From positions 1,674,001 to 1,738,000 of the forward strand of contig NZ_CP102293.1 of the NCBI RefSeq assembly GCF_025152575.1: 64,000 bases of DNA, written 5' to 3'. This stretch comes from Subdoligranulum variabile. GTDB lineage: Bacteria; Bacillota; Clostridia; Oscillospirales; Ruminococcaceae. A program made the position numbers and the translations under genes. Under the pieces are notes generated by a model. It worked only from the letters and a program-made list of their open reading frames with translations. It was not told the DNA's origin and did no database searches. Positions 21,438 through 30,673 of this stretch are shown here, piece after piece (positions within the stretch are counted from its first letter, which is position 1; the number at the start of each line of letters is the position of its first letter).

Positions 21438-24400
21438 TTAAAACCTCCGCAGTGCGACTGTTTTTACGTTTTCAATGATCTTATCTATGGTATCAAAGGA
21501 GAGTTTCAAACCACGCTCCTTCTCGTAGTGGTAGAACAAGTCATCGATATCTTGGGAAATACGGTCGTGAATGGTTTTGTTGTTGGTCCAGTCAACCTGG
21601 CTGTGAGCTGCGACGATTTGGGTAATTGCAATGGACATTTCGGCAGCAAAATCAGACGAAACCTCTGCTTCTTGCGCTTCATCGAAGATGGCAGACAGGA
21701 CGCCATAAAAAGCCTGGGCGTGTACATTGTTCTTGATGGACTCCGGGTAGGCGATGGTGCTTTTTCCGGCATGATAATCTTCCATGATGGCGCGCATCTT
21801 TGCCAGATACTCAGCTTCTGTAATAACCTTTTCTTTATATTGCTCCAACGCGGTTTTGATACGCTTGGAAAAACTGTCATAGTAGGCAGGGTTTTCCTGA
21901 TATTTGGCGCTGATGCTTTTGGTCAGCTTGCTGGTAATGGCATCTGCTTTGGAACGGGCGGAGCCCAGACTTTCCAGTTCGCGCTCAAAATCATCCTTGT
22001 TCAAGATGTCAATGGGGCTGGTGATCTGCTTGAGACCGGCTACCGAAAGATGTGTATCCAGCAAGTTCTGCATTAAGGGTTCATATTCCCGGTTGTCGAT
22101 GGCATCACAATAGCGGATTTTCACACTGCGGCGCACCTTGGAGAAAAAGGCAAAAGCAGATTGATAGCGTTTCAGCTCCGGTTTTGGAAGCGCTTCGTAG
22201 GCCTGCTCTGCATTTAATACCAAGTTAAGGGCGCGGCCAAAGGCGCACAGACGGTTGTAGAAGGTCTCGCGGCGTTTATCATCTGCCAGTGAAACTTCCA
22301 CGGCTTCAGAATCCTGCGGATTCTCCAAGGAAGCAAATAGTTCCGTGAGTTGCGTGTAGGCCTCCCGCAGCGACCCGATGGACGACATGACATCCACCAC
22401 GACACCTTTGAGATCGCCGCTGTCGAAGTTTTCAAGACCGGCACCGCTGTACAGATCCATAGCGGTATCCAGCTTTTCGATAAGACCACGATAATCCACG
22501 ATCAAACCGTAGTCTTTTCCTTCACACAAACGGTTGGTGCGGGCAATGGCCTGTAATAGGCCGTGCTCCTTCAACTCCTTATCGATGTACAAAACCTGGC
22601 AGATAGGGGCGTCAAACCCTGTCAGCAATTTGCTGCAGACGATCAGAATGTCGATGTCACCGGCGCAGAACTGGTTCTTCATAGACTCTTCGTAGGTGTC
22701 GGCATCGCCATACCGATTCATCATCTTATTCCAGTAAGCCAGCACTTTGTCGTCGGTACCCTCATCTGCATCGTCGACGCTTTCCCGCATATCCGGCGGG
22801 GAAATCACAACAGCACAGTTCAAATCCCCGAATTGTTCAAAACATTCCAGATAACGCACAGCATCCCGCTTATAATTGGTGGCCAGCATGGCTTTGAAAC
22901 CGGTGGCTTTGAATCCTTCGATGAAGTGATTGTTGATATCCAACGCGATGCGCTTGATACGGGCATTGGTGGAGGTAAGACGGCGGATGCTGCTCCATTT
23001 ACGGGAAAGATCATCCCGCTGGGCTTCGGTGAGCCTCTTAGTAGTCTGTTGGAACCAAAGGTCGATGTTTTCCTCATCCACGTTCTGATCCACAAAACGG
23101 CCTTCATAGATCAGCGGAACAATCGCACCGTCGTCCACACCATCCTGAATGGTGTATTTGTGAATCAGCTTTCCAAATTTGGCCACGGTGTTTTTCTCTT
23201 TTTTCATGAGAGGCGTGCCGGTAAAACCGATGTAGCAGGCATTGGGGAAGACCGTGCGCATGCGAGTGGCCAGCAATCCATAGTTGGAACGATGACTTTC
23301 GTCCACCAGGAGAAAGACATCCCGGGACAGATTCTTGTGTTCCAGCTTTTCTGCCGTGTTGAACTTGTTGATAATGGTGGTGATCACATCGGCACGGCCA
23401 TCCTGCAACAGGTCCACCAGATTGCGTCCGCTGGTGGCCCGAGCCGGATTCAGACGGGTGTGAGAGAAGGTGGCGGCAATCTGACGATCTAGCTCTTTGC
23501 GGTCAGTAACGATGATGACCCGGGGATGGCAGGCGGAAAGTTCCATCAGCAGATATTTGGCCAGCATGACCATCGTCAGGCTCTTGCCGCTGCCTTGCGT
23601 ATGCCAGATGACGCCGCTTTGCCGGTTACCTTTTTCATCGGGTTTCTGGATAGTTTTGATAATCTCCTGGATGGCAAAATACTGCTGGTAGCGGCAGATT
23701 TTTTTCACGTTGGCATCAAACAGCACAAAGTAGCGGATCAGCTCCATCACACGGGCAGGGGTGAAAAGGGAAATCAGGTTGCGGTCCTGCTCGGTGGGAA
23801 TGCGGTCATGGATATACCGGGCGAGGGCATCTTTCAGAAAGTCAGTATCCTGCTCTTTCCACACGGTCCAGAATTTTTTGGGTGTGCCTGCGGTGGCATA
23901 TTTTACGCTGTTTTTGTTGGTGGCCAGTACAATCTGGGCAAACTTGTACAGCTGGGGAATGTATTCTTTCTGCTGGTTACGGATGTTCTGTTCCACAGCC
24001 TGCTCTACGCTGATCTGCGGTGCCTTGCACTCGATGACGGCAAAGGGAATGCCATTGATAAATAGAACCAGATCCGGCCGGGCGTTGTGCAGCTTATCAC
24101 GGCTGTCAACGGCGAATTCTTCGGTTACATGGAACAGATTGTTTTCAGGATGCTCCCAGTCGATATACCGCAGGTTGAAGCTGAGAATTTTCCCTTCGCC
24201 CACGGTCTCTGGGTAGCTTTTGCCCAAAAGCAGCGCATCGTAGATCTTTTCACTGGCGCGCACCAGACCATCTGTGAGAGGTTCGTCCAGGTCGTCCATG
24301 GCACGTTCAATGTTGGCAGCGGAAAATTCATTTTCCGCACCGGCAAAGGCGTACCGGTTCAGACGGCGCAGCTGTCCGCGCAGAATGTCTTTCAGCAGCA

Positions 24401-24527
24401 CATGATACCGGCTGCCGCGCTGCGCTTCGCAGTCCTGCGGCGAAATATAGGTATACCCCATGGACTGCAACAGATCGAGCGCAGGTTGCTGACTGATATT
24501 TTTTTCCAGGTAGACAGATTGGTCCAT
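21438..24527 (-). CDS. hsdR: Type I restriction enzyme R subunit
   Basis: A 1029-residue translocating endonuclease. The N-terminal nuclease domain has the PD-(D/E)xK core in PDLVLFINGIPFAVIECKAP (about residues 150-170). Motor motifs follow: Walker A WHTQGSGKSLTMVMLAKYL, DESH in LLVDESHRSNYG, and motif VI region QAIARTNRLCEGKDYG. Length is normal and the frame intact, so the enzyme should be active in a complex with HsdM and HsdS. Part of an operon reading left from 30332. Confidence 0.95.
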   Translation of the reverse strand: MDQSVYLEKNISQQPALDLLQSMGYTYISPQDCEAQRGSRYHVLLKDILRGQLRRLNRYAFAGAENEFSAANIERAMDDLDEPLTDGLVRASEKIYDALLLGKSYPETVGEGKILSFNLRYIDWEHPENNLFHVTEEFAVDSRDKLHNARPDLVLFINGIPFAVIECKAPQISVEQAVEQNIRNQQKEYIPQLYKFAQIVLATNKNSVKYATAGTPKKFWTVWKEQDTDFLKDALARYIHDRIPTEQDRNLISLFTPARVMELIRYFVLFDANVKKICRYQQYFAIQEIIKTIQKPDEKGNRQSGVIWHTQGSGKSLTMVMLAKYLLMELSACHPRVIIVTDRKELDRQIAATFSHTRLNPARATSGRNLVDLLQDGRADVITTIINKFNTAEKLEHKNLSRDVFLLVDESHRSNYGLLATRMRTVFPNACYIGFTGTPLMKKEKNTVAKFGKLIHKYTIQDGVDDGAIVPLIYEGRFVDQNVDEENIDLWFQQTTKRLTEAQRDDLSRKWSSIRRLTSTNARIKRIALDINNHFIEGFKATGFKAMLATNYKRDAVRYLECFEQFGDLNCAVVISPPDMRESVDDADEGTDDKVLAYWNKMMNRYGDADTYEESMKNQFCAGDIDILIVCSKLLTGFDAPICQVLYIDKELKEHGLLQAIARTNRLCEGKDYGLIVDYRGLIEKLDTAMDLYSGAGLENFDSGDLKGVVVDVMSSIGSLREAYTQLTELFASLENPQDSEAVEVSLADDKRRETFYNRLCAFGRALNLVLNAEQAYEALPKPELKRYQSAFAFFSKVRRSVKIRYCDAIDNREYEPLMQNLLDTHLSVAGLKQITSPIDILNKDDFERELESLGSARSKADAITSKLTKSISAKYQENPAYYDSFSKRIKTALEQYKEKVITEAEYLAKMRAIMEDYHAGKSTIAYPESIKNNVHAQAFYGVLSAIFDEAQEAEVSSDFAAEMSIAITQIVAAHSQVDWTNNKTIHDRISQDIDDLFYHYEKERGLKLSFDTIDKIIENVKTVALRRF

Positions 24528-24553
24528 AGGGAACTCCTTTCGGAAGGGGAAGA

Positions 24554-24712
24554 TTATTTTTGCTTTTTAACTGAAGCAGGAGGGATATAGCTTGGGTTAG
24601 GATTATTGTCAGATGAGCCTTTTGAACTTTGAGAGGCGGTAGGCTTTTGAGAGCGCTTAGACGGTGAAGGACGGCGACTATAATCGGATTTTGAACTGTT
24701 ATTGGAACTCAT
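24554..24712 (-). CDS. 52-aa Ser/Lys/Pro-rich small protein
   Basis: A small frame with AAAGGAG ten bases before ATG 24712 and a four-base overlap with the preceding membrane-protein gene. The product (MSSNNSSKSDYSRRPSPSKR, then SQKPTASQSSKGSSDNNPNP and SYIPPASVKKQK) is disordered, basic and serine-rich, without membrane segments. Family not recognised. The tight overlap suggests it is made together with the membrane protein. Confidence 0.6.
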   Translation of the reverse strand: MSSNNSSKSDYSRRPSPSKRSQKPTASQSSKGSSDNNPNPSYIPPASVKKQK

Positions 24713-25368
24713 GATTTTATAACTCCTTTATTTTGATTGGTGGTATCGTTTTCATCCTGCATTTCTATGGTAAACTTATTGTGTGCACGGGATAAATAAA
24801 GCTTTTGAGCGTGATAAAGAAATTCAGAGTACTGATCATAAACATAGACATCTGAAAAACATATTTCTCGATTAGGACTATTATCAGAATATGAGTATAC
24901 TTTTCCGTAATAGGTGTTTTTTGTAACTGAATCCCTCAGTATTACAATGTCGTTGTCATCAAAAAAGTGTTCCCATACCGTCTGGTTATCGATTCGACCA
25001 GTCAAATTCAGAAAATTTGCAAGTTTGAACAGCCAGTTTTGGTAAATGGCTTTTGTAAAAAGGCAAGCTAAGAGGAGCGACACAACGATAGCCCAGACAA
25101 CATTTGAAGTTGGTATAGTCGTGTTGGCAGAAGCTATTTGATGGATGATGTCAATAGGTGAACAAATAAAGGATGGGACAAAGAGTTTGATGATGGAAAT
25201 CAGAAAATCCGATAATAAGTAAGAGGTGAATGAGAAAATGACAATTTTTAAAAACTCAAAATAGTAGTGCTCCTCTTTGTGAATATTTAATAGGTTAAAC
25301 AGGTATGTACCTAATGTTCCGGGCAAGAGGAGCAAAAAGAACTTTTGGAGAAACTCAAAAAAATCCAT
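24709..25368 (-). CDS. Membrane protein, 219 aa (DUF6338-like)
   Basis: N-terminal half has three hydrophobic segments (FFLLLLPGTLGTYLFNLL, IVIFSFTSYLLSDFLISI, VVWAIVVSLLLACLF); the C-terminal half is soluble, with a compact beta-rich section (DIVILRDSVTKNTYYGKVYS). This layout resembles DUF6338 proteins, a tentative match. It is inserted between hsdS and hsdR. Low GC compared with neighbours. With the small gene after it, it could be a two-gene accessory or defence cassette. Confidence 0.55.
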   Translation of the reverse strand: MDFFEFLQKFFLLLLPGTLGTYLFNLLNIHKEEHYYFEFLKIVIFSFTSYLLSDFLISIIKLFVPSFICSPIDIIHQIASANTTIPTSNVVWAIVVSLLLACLFTKAIYQNWLFKLANFLNLTGRIDNQTVWEHFFDDNDIVILRDSVTKNTYYGKVYSYSDNSPNREICFSDVYVYDQYSEFLYHAQKLYLSRAHNKFTIEMQDENDTTNQNKGVIKS

Positions 25369-25369
25369 T

Positions 25370-26620
25370 TTAAACCCTCACAATCCCTGTCAGCAGAAGC
25401 TGCATCAGGGCCTTTTTCTTTTGCTTTTCCTGTTCGATATCCTGACGGAGCAGGTCGATTTCCCGGTCAGCAGTGGATAAGACTTTGGCGATGGCATTTT
25501 GTTCGTCAAGAGAAGGAAGTCTTATTACATATTTCAAAAAATCCTCCGGTTTAACGGCCATACGCTCATAAACGGTACCTTCTTCGTACTTCCTTACCGC
25601 ATTGATAAAGTCCCAACGCATCAAATAATTAGCCAAATACTCTTTGCAAACCTTGTCACTTACTTCGAAGGTTACATAAATTGGGGAAAAGATGGCGTCA
25701 CCAAATGTGTTTTCACAAATAACGCCAAATTTCAGGTTTGCAGGATTATAACAAATGTCTCCGAGATGCGTTATTTTATATTCTTTATCTTCGTTTTTTA
25801 CGAGATGGTCGCGGTCATATCGCTCGCTTTTCGGGAAAATGCCTTCCGTAGATAGTGTAACGTGTGGATATTCGAGCCCCTTAGGAGAGTATGATTTCCT
25901 TTCCTTCAAGACGCTGCGTAGAGGCTGCAGTTGCCATTCCCCCTGGAATCCAGGAAGGCGTTTCTTGCCGGTTATCAATTGCTGAACGAGATATTTTTTC
26001 TGGCGCTGTTTTTCTGCAAGACGTTTTTCTTTTAGGTCGATGAATTTGTCTTGCGAGGTTAGGATAGCGGCAATCCTTTTTTGCTCACCAATAGGGGGCA
26101 TCGCTAATTTCCGCTCAAGCCAATCGTTTGTTTTGAAGAGTAATTTTTCAATATGTACCCCATCACTCATTAGATAAAAGAGTTTTGCATAGTGGGGAAG
26201 CTGCATCATAAGATTGAACATTTCAATATTTGTACCTTGATTGGGAACAAATACGTTATATTCATTAGATACTACTGCACGATCCAAAGACTTTGGAACC
26301 ACTCCGCAAGCGCCATGTGCAATCTGTCTTTTGGAAATAAGAAAGTCACCTTTTTGAATTAAAAAATAACTCTTTACAAGAATATTCTTTCCTAGATACT
26401 TTCCACGTAGATGGACTCCTCCAAATCCACGGCGGACAGTAACCAAACGATAAAGCTCATCATCTTTAAGAAGGACGGGGCGTTCGACCAATTTCAGCCA
26501 TTGATTCATTTTCAGGACATGCCAATCTGCCGGAAAGATGCCGTCTTTTACTTTTCTATACCCCTCCGGCACCTCGCCTCGGCGGATCTGCTCAATTTTC
26601 TGCTTGATTTCTGATGTCAT
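25370..26620 (-). CDS. hsdS: Type I restriction specificity subunit
   Basis: A 416-residue HsdS with two target-recognition domains, each followed by a conserved helix: PPIGEQKRIAAILTSQDKFI, then LEEK-like spacer, and LPSLDEQNAIAKVLSTADRE, then IDLLRQDIEQEKQKKKAL at the end. It would define a bipartite recognition sequence for HsdM and HsdR. The recognition domains have lower GC than the helices, the usual mark of exchange. Overlaps the upstream gene by four bases. Confidence 0.93.
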   Translation of the reverse strand: MTSEIKQKIEQIRRGEVPEGYRKVKDGIFPADWHVLKMNQWLKLVERPVLLKDDELYRLVTVRRGFGGVHLRGKYLGKNILVKSYFLIQKGDFLISKRQIAHGACGVVPKSLDRAVVSNEYNVFVPNQGTNIEMFNLMMQLPHYAKLFYLMSDGVHIEKLLFKTNDWLERKLAMPPIGEQKRIAAILTSQDKFIDLKEKRLAEKQRQKKYLVQQLITGKKRLPGFQGEWQLQPLRSVLKERKSYSPKGLEYPHVTLSTEGIFPKSERYDRDHLVKNEDKEYKITHLGDICYNPANLKFGVICENTFGDAIFSPIYVTFEVSDKVCKEYLANYLMRWDFINAVRKYEEGTVYERMAVKPEDFLKYVIRLPSLDEQNAIAKVLSTADREIDLLRQDIEQEKQKKKALMQLLLTGIVRV

Positions 26621-27207
26621 TTTTGGCCCCCGTATTTTTCGACAACATCCAAGAGCTCCTTTCGGAATTCCGGATTGCCCATCAATCCGGGAAGAATCTG
26701 CGCAAAGCGCTGCTGGCTGAATTGGTCATCAGATGGTGTGTTTGATTGGGCTGCGCTGTGCTGAATTGTGGCTGCAGCGCTTTGAATCTGCATCTTTCTT
26801 AAAAGGGTTTCTTCTTGCATTTTTTCGGATAGTCCGGCTGGATAATACGCGCGTTTGATATCGTCCCAATGTATGTCTCCGAGTTTTAGCGCCTTTGACA
26901 TCTCTTCCAGAAGTTTTAAATGTTTGTCTGCGGTATTGGGATTAAGTTCAGGCCGTTTATCTGCTTCATTCAAAAAGTCTTTATAGGCAGCCCGAACGGC
27001 ATTGTCTTTATAGAAAATTACGTCGATCGAATTCAGTGCTTTTACACTTTCTTCTGAGGCAATCATATAGCGATAAGCCATAAGCGTTTCAAATACATGC
27101 ATCTTGCTCTGCTTGATTTGGGCGTTTCTCTGCCAGAGGATCGTAACTACGGTGGCCAACAGACCGGAAATCAAAGCTGTGACAATCACCAAAATAATAT
27201 CTGCCAT
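26617..27207 (-). CDS. DUF6680-like membrane-anchored protein, 196 aa
   Basis: One N-terminal membrane helix (IILVIVTALISGLLATVVTI), then a soluble domain starting KMHVFETLMAYRYMIASEES and including ALNSIDVIFYKDNAVRAAYK, features of DUF6680. The C-terminal 60 residues are Gln/Ala-rich. Function unknown. Sits between RhuM and HsdS in the restriction operon, overlapping hsdS by four bases, so it is co-translated. Confidence 0.6.
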   Translation of the reverse strand: MADIILVIVTALISGLLATVVTILWQRNAQIKQSKMHVFETLMAYRYMIASEESVKALNSIDVIFYKDNAVRAAYKDFLNEADKRPELNPNTADKHLKLLEEMSKALKLGDIHWDDIKRAYYPAGLSEKMQEETLLRKMQIQSAAATIQHSAAQSNTPSDDQFSQQRFAQILPGLMGNPEFRKELLDVVEKYGGQK

Positions 27208-27223
27208 AGTATTTTAGCTCCTT

Positions 27224-28219
27224 TTATTTTTTCAGTCGCTTGGCCTGCTGCTCTACGCTGTCCAAGAAGGCGACCTCTACCGGGGTGACGTCATCCCGGT
27301 GTATACGCTTGTATTTGTCGTACTCGGCTTTGGCCTTCTGTTCAGCCAGGGCGTGACTTACGCTGCCTGCGTTCTGCAGTACCTCACTGTCCGTCATCTG
27401 GAGGTAGTCGTCCAGACGGGCAATCCAGTCTTTCATGAACATGGGCTTTCTGCGAAGCGCCTGCAGTTCCGCAAGATCCAGATAGGCAGATACCAGACGA
27501 TTTAATGTTTTTAGTTCGTCCTCGTACAGATAGTTCTTTGCGGTTTTGGCCTCCGCCAGGGTGGGACGGCTCCCCTTTACTACGGTCATTCCCATCATGG
27601 GCTTGAGCGCATCGGCACGGTTGGCGATCAGCTCCGCTGCAGTCATGCCGGTGGCAGCATAGAGCATCTTGTTCTGTACTGTCTGAAAGAAAAGCGTGCT
27701 TTCCCGTGCGTTGGCAGAATAGTCAGCACTGGTGGCATAGATGTCCAGAACTTTGCGCCAGAATACCTTTTCGGAGGAACGAATATCCCGGACACGCTCC
27801 AACAGTTCGTCAAAATAATCTCCGCCGCCGGCCTCTTTCAAACGGTCGTCGTTCATGGCAAAGCCTTTGATCAGATATTCCTTCAGAACCGAATTGGCCC
27901 AGATGCGGAACTGTGTGCCGCGCAGAGAATGGACGCGGTAACCGACAGAGATAATGACATCCAGATTGTAGTAGTCTACCTGATATGTTTTTCCGTCCGA
28001 GGCAGTTGTTGCAAATTTTGCAACAACTGCCTCCCGATCCAGTTCGTCTTCGGCAAAGATGTTTCGGATATGGCGGGAAATCGTAGATTTATCCCGCTGG
28101 AAAAGCTCTGCCATTTGGTCTAAGGACAGCCAGGCTGTCTCGTTTTCCATACGGACATCAATCTTGGTTTGGCCGTCTTCAGTCTGATACATCATGAGTT
28201 CTGTGCGGTTTTCATTCAT
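27224..28219 (-). CDS. RhuM family protein
   Basis: A 331-residue protein matching RhuM over its length: ETAWLSLDQMAELFQRDKST, then HIRNIFAEDELDREAVVAKF, YNLDVIISVGYRVHSLRGTQ and FRIWANSVLKEYLIKGFAMN. The N-terminus contains an HTH-like motif (QMAELFQRDKSTISRHI). RhuM genes are frequent within type I restriction loci of gut bacteria; the role is unknown. Overlaps the hsdM stop by four bases. Confidence 0.9.
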   Translation of the reverse strand: MNENRTELMMYQTEDGQTKIDVRMENETAWLSLDQMAELFQRDKSTISRHIRNIFAEDELDREAVVAKFATTASDGKTYQVDYYNLDVIISVGYRVHSLRGTQFRIWANSVLKEYLIKGFAMNDDRLKEAGGGDYFDELLERVRDIRSSEKVFWRKVLDIYATSADYSANARESTLFFQTVQNKMLYAATGMTAAELIANRADALKPMMGMTVVKGSRPTLAEAKTAKNYLYEDELKTLNRLVSAYLDLAELQALRRKPMFMKDWIARLDDYLQMTDSEVLQNAGSVSHALAEQKAKAEYDKYKRIHRDDVTPVEVAFLDSVEQQAKRLKK

Positions 28220-29745
28220 AACCCCAGTTCCTCCAGATACTGTTTCATCTGTGCCTGTACCTGCGCCAGTTCCGCTTCGATATTGGCAATGTTGCGCTGC
28301 ACCTTGTCGATGTCAACCAGTTCTTCCTCCTCAAAAGTATCCACGTAGCGGGGAATATTCAGGTTGAAGTCGTTCTCCCGGATTTCATCCAAAGAGGCAA
28401 GATAACTGTATTTGTCCACGGTCTCCCACTTCTCGTAGGTGGAGACGATCCGGGCAATGTCGGTGTCGCGCAGAATATTCTGGTTCTTGCCCTTCTCAAA
28501 ATTGCCCTCCCCGGAAGCATCGATAAACAACACATCCCGCTGCGGACGGTTTTTCTTGAACACCAGAATGCAGGCCGGAATGCCGGTACCATAAAACAGA
28601 TTGGCGGGCAGTCCAATCACGGCATCCAAAAGATTCATCTCCACCAACTGGCGGCGAATTTTCCCTTCACTGGCACCACGGAAGAGGACGCCATGGGGCA
28701 GCACGATGGCCATGCGGCCATTTTCTGCATCCAGGCTGGCCAGCATATGCAACACAAATGCGTAATCACCCTTGGAAGTGGGCGGGACACCCCAATCGAA
28801 TCGGTGGTAAGGGTCCAGTTCGGCCGTCATTTTTTTCTTGCCTTTGCTGTCCGCCTCCACATCCGTCAGAAAGCCGCTGTCCCACTTGTCCAGGCTGAAG
28901 GGCGGATTCGCAACAACCACCTGGAACTTCATCAACTTGTCATTTTCGATGTTCTGCGGGTTGGATAGGGTATCCCCCTGCCAGATGCGGGCGTCATCCA
29001 CCCCGTGCAGGAACATATTCATCGTGCACAAAGCCCAGGTCTGAGCGTTGAGTTCCTGGCCGTAGATGGCGACCTTGCCGCTGGGCACCTTTTTATAGGC
29101 TTTCAGCAACAGGCCGCCGCTGCCGCAGGTGGGGTCGTAGATACGGTCATTCTCTTTGGGCTTCACCAGGGAAGCCACCAGTTCGGATACCTGGCTGGGA
29201 GTGAAGAACTCACCACCCTTTTTGCCGGCGTCCGACGCGAACATGGCGATCATATACTCATAGGCGTCGCCGATGATGTCAGCGGAGCCCAACTGGCTGG
29301 GACGAAGATCCAGCTTGTGGAAATCTTCCAGCAGATTGCGAAGCGTGGCGTTTTTCTCCTTCACTTCCCCGAAATCCACTTGGGAATTGAAGTCAATGGC
29401 CCGGAACACGTTGCGCAGCTTTCCGCTGTTGTACTCTTCAATGCGGGACAGTGCTACATTGATCATCTGGCCGATCTGCGACTCACTGCGGTGATCGTAC
29501 AGATAATCAAAGGTGGACTCTTCATCCATGGCAAAGCGCTCACGGCTCATGGCGCGCTCCACACGGCGCATATCACCCTCATACTGTTGGATGTACTCCT
29601 GGCGTTTCTCCTTGGAAACATCGCTGAGATATTTTACAAACAGCATGGACAGAATGTAGTCCTTGTACCGGGAACTGTCGATTTTGCCGCGGAAGCTGTC
29701 GCAGGCGCTCCACAAAACTTGTTCAATGTCGTTTCGGGTTGTCAT
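28216..29745 (-). CDS. hsdM: Type I restriction methyltransferase subunit
   Basis: A 509-residue N6-adenine methyltransferase. Motif I: YDPTCGSGGLLLKAYK; motif IV: VVANPPFSLDKWD; the N-terminal HsdM domain reads VLWSACDSFRGKIDSSRYKD and the entry EFFTPSQVSELVASL. Both SAM-binding and NPPF residues are intact. Modifies host DNA with HsdS. Four-base overlaps with the half-HsdS upstream and RhuM downstream. Confidence 0.95.
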   Translation of the reverse strand: MTTRNDIEQVLWSACDSFRGKIDSSRYKDYILSMLFVKYLSDVSKEKRQEYIQQYEGDMRRVERAMSRERFAMDEESTFDYLYDHRSESQIGQMINVALSRIEEYNSGKLRNVFRAIDFNSQVDFGEVKEKNATLRNLLEDFHKLDLRPSQLGSADIIGDAYEYMIAMFASDAGKKGGEFFTPSQVSELVASLVKPKENDRIYDPTCGSGGLLLKAYKKVPSGKVAIYGQELNAQTWALCTMNMFLHGVDDARIWQGDTLSNPQNIENDKLMKFQVVVANPPFSLDKWDSGFLTDVEADSKGKKKMTAELDPYHRFDWGVPPTSKGDYAFVLHMLASLDAENGRMAIVLPHGVLFRGASEGKIRRQLVEMNLLDAVIGLPANLFYGTGIPACILVFKKNRPQRDVLFIDASGEGNFEKGKNQNILRDTDIARIVSTYEKWETVDKYSYLASLDEIRENDFNLNIPRYVDTFEEEELVDIDKVQRNIANIEAELAQVQAQMKQYLEELGL

Positions 29746-30332
29746 ACAGAAGTACCTCGTTTCATAGATGAATCTTCCCGCGCAAGAATCGCGGCGTAGT
29801 ATTTTTCTTTTTCCTCTGCCAGTTGATGCAGCAAGGCCGTTTCGCGCCGGGCCAGTTTGTGAATTTGTCCGATTCGTTCCTGCTGAGCAATCGAAGGAAC
29901 ATGAAATTGGAACTGCGTGAAGAAAGAGGCTTTCACGGCGCTGAGTACATTACTCGTAGTGCTTGTATAGATCCGACGCTTAACAGCCGGGGTATTCAGC
30001 AACCAAAAGAGGTAGTCCGGCAACAGAGTGTTGCTTTCCGTTCGGATGATCATGAAATTGGAGGAGACCACCAGACCAGTGGTTGTGGAATCAATGAGTG
30101 CGGCAGTGTATGGTGTGGTCAAGCGGACGATAATGTCGCCGGGCTGGGTCAGATATTCCGTCTTGAGAGGATCCGACGCATGAAACACGCTGAGGTCCTC
30201 CTGGGCGATACTGCCATCGGGGTGAATGGAACGAAGTGTAAGAAGGTTATAGCAGTACGGTGTGGGCTCTCGGGACTCTTTGCGCGCTAGCACAAGCCCG
30301 CTTCGTACGGAAGCAAGTTCCCCTAAATGCAT
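29742..30332 (-). CDS. Half-size HsdS-like specificity protein
   Basis: A 196-residue protein with a single target-recognition domain followed by one conserved helix (VPSIAQQERIGQIHKLARRE, then TALLHQLAEEKEKYYAAIL). It is half the length of the HsdS at 25370 and unlike it in sequence. Half-size S proteins can dimerise to give a symmetric target; alternatively it is an alternative specificity partner or a regulatory decoy. First gene of the operon, behind a strong promoter; GAGGTG precedes ATG. Confidence 0.8.
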   Translation of the reverse strand: MHLGELASVRSGLVLARKESREPTPYCYNLLTLRSIHPDGSIAQEDLSVFHASDPLKTEYLTQPGDIIVRLTTPYTAALIDSTTTGLVVSSNFMIIRTESNTLLPDYLFWLLNTPAVKRRIYTSTTSNVLSAVKASFFTQFQFHVPSIAQQERIGQIHKLARRETALLHQLAEEKEKYYAAILAREDSSMKRGTSV

Positions 30333-30402
30333 AGGCTCACCTCTGAAATGTCATGAAGTAAAAATAACGCGTACAGAGAACAACTCAACCTCTGCACTCA
30401 AG

Positions 30403-30431
30403 AGTATAAAGGGTGGGACAGGGTTTGTCAA
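30403..30431 (-). promoter_or_regulatory. Promoter of the type I restriction operon
   Basis: On the minus strand TTGACA (30431-30426), 17-bp spacer, TATACT (30408-30403). Predicted start near 30396, leader of about 64 bases. Near-consensus, so constitutive expression is likely. Confidence 0.8.
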
Positions 30432-30508
30432 GGAAAATTGTGTCATGGATTAAAAATAACGAAAGGAACCTACACAAATCACACCTATATATCAAGAGGG
30501 AAGATAGG

Positions 30509-30613
30509 ATGAGAGCTTCTGAATATAGATGTGTGCATCGTTTTGAGTGTGTGAAGGGGGGGACAACAGAAAGCGCGCATCACTTCTGTTGGATGGAACT
30601 TGAACAAAGATAA
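30509..30613 (+). CDS. Doubtful 34-aa ORF with several Cys/His
   Basis: ATG at 30509 after AGAGGG; 34 codons with three Cys and three His (YRCVHRFECVKG, ESAHHFCWMELEQ). No family known; in a 341-base spacer between divergent operons that otherwise holds only the restriction promoter and a hairpin at about 30615-30645. Confidence 0.2.
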   Translation: MRASEYRCVHRFECVKGGTTESAHHFCWMELEQR

Positions 30614-30614
30614 A

Positions 30615-30645
30615 GAAGCACCTCTACAGTGTGAAGGTGCCCCTT
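30615..30645 (-). terminator. Weak terminator-like hairpin after the double-HTH gene
   Basis: GCACCT and AGGTGC arms with a ten-base loop; minus-strand 3' side reads TTCTTTATCTTTG, a modest T tract. Confidence 0.4.
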
Positions 30646-30673
30646 TGGAAAATACGAGATTTTTCGGTATCAG

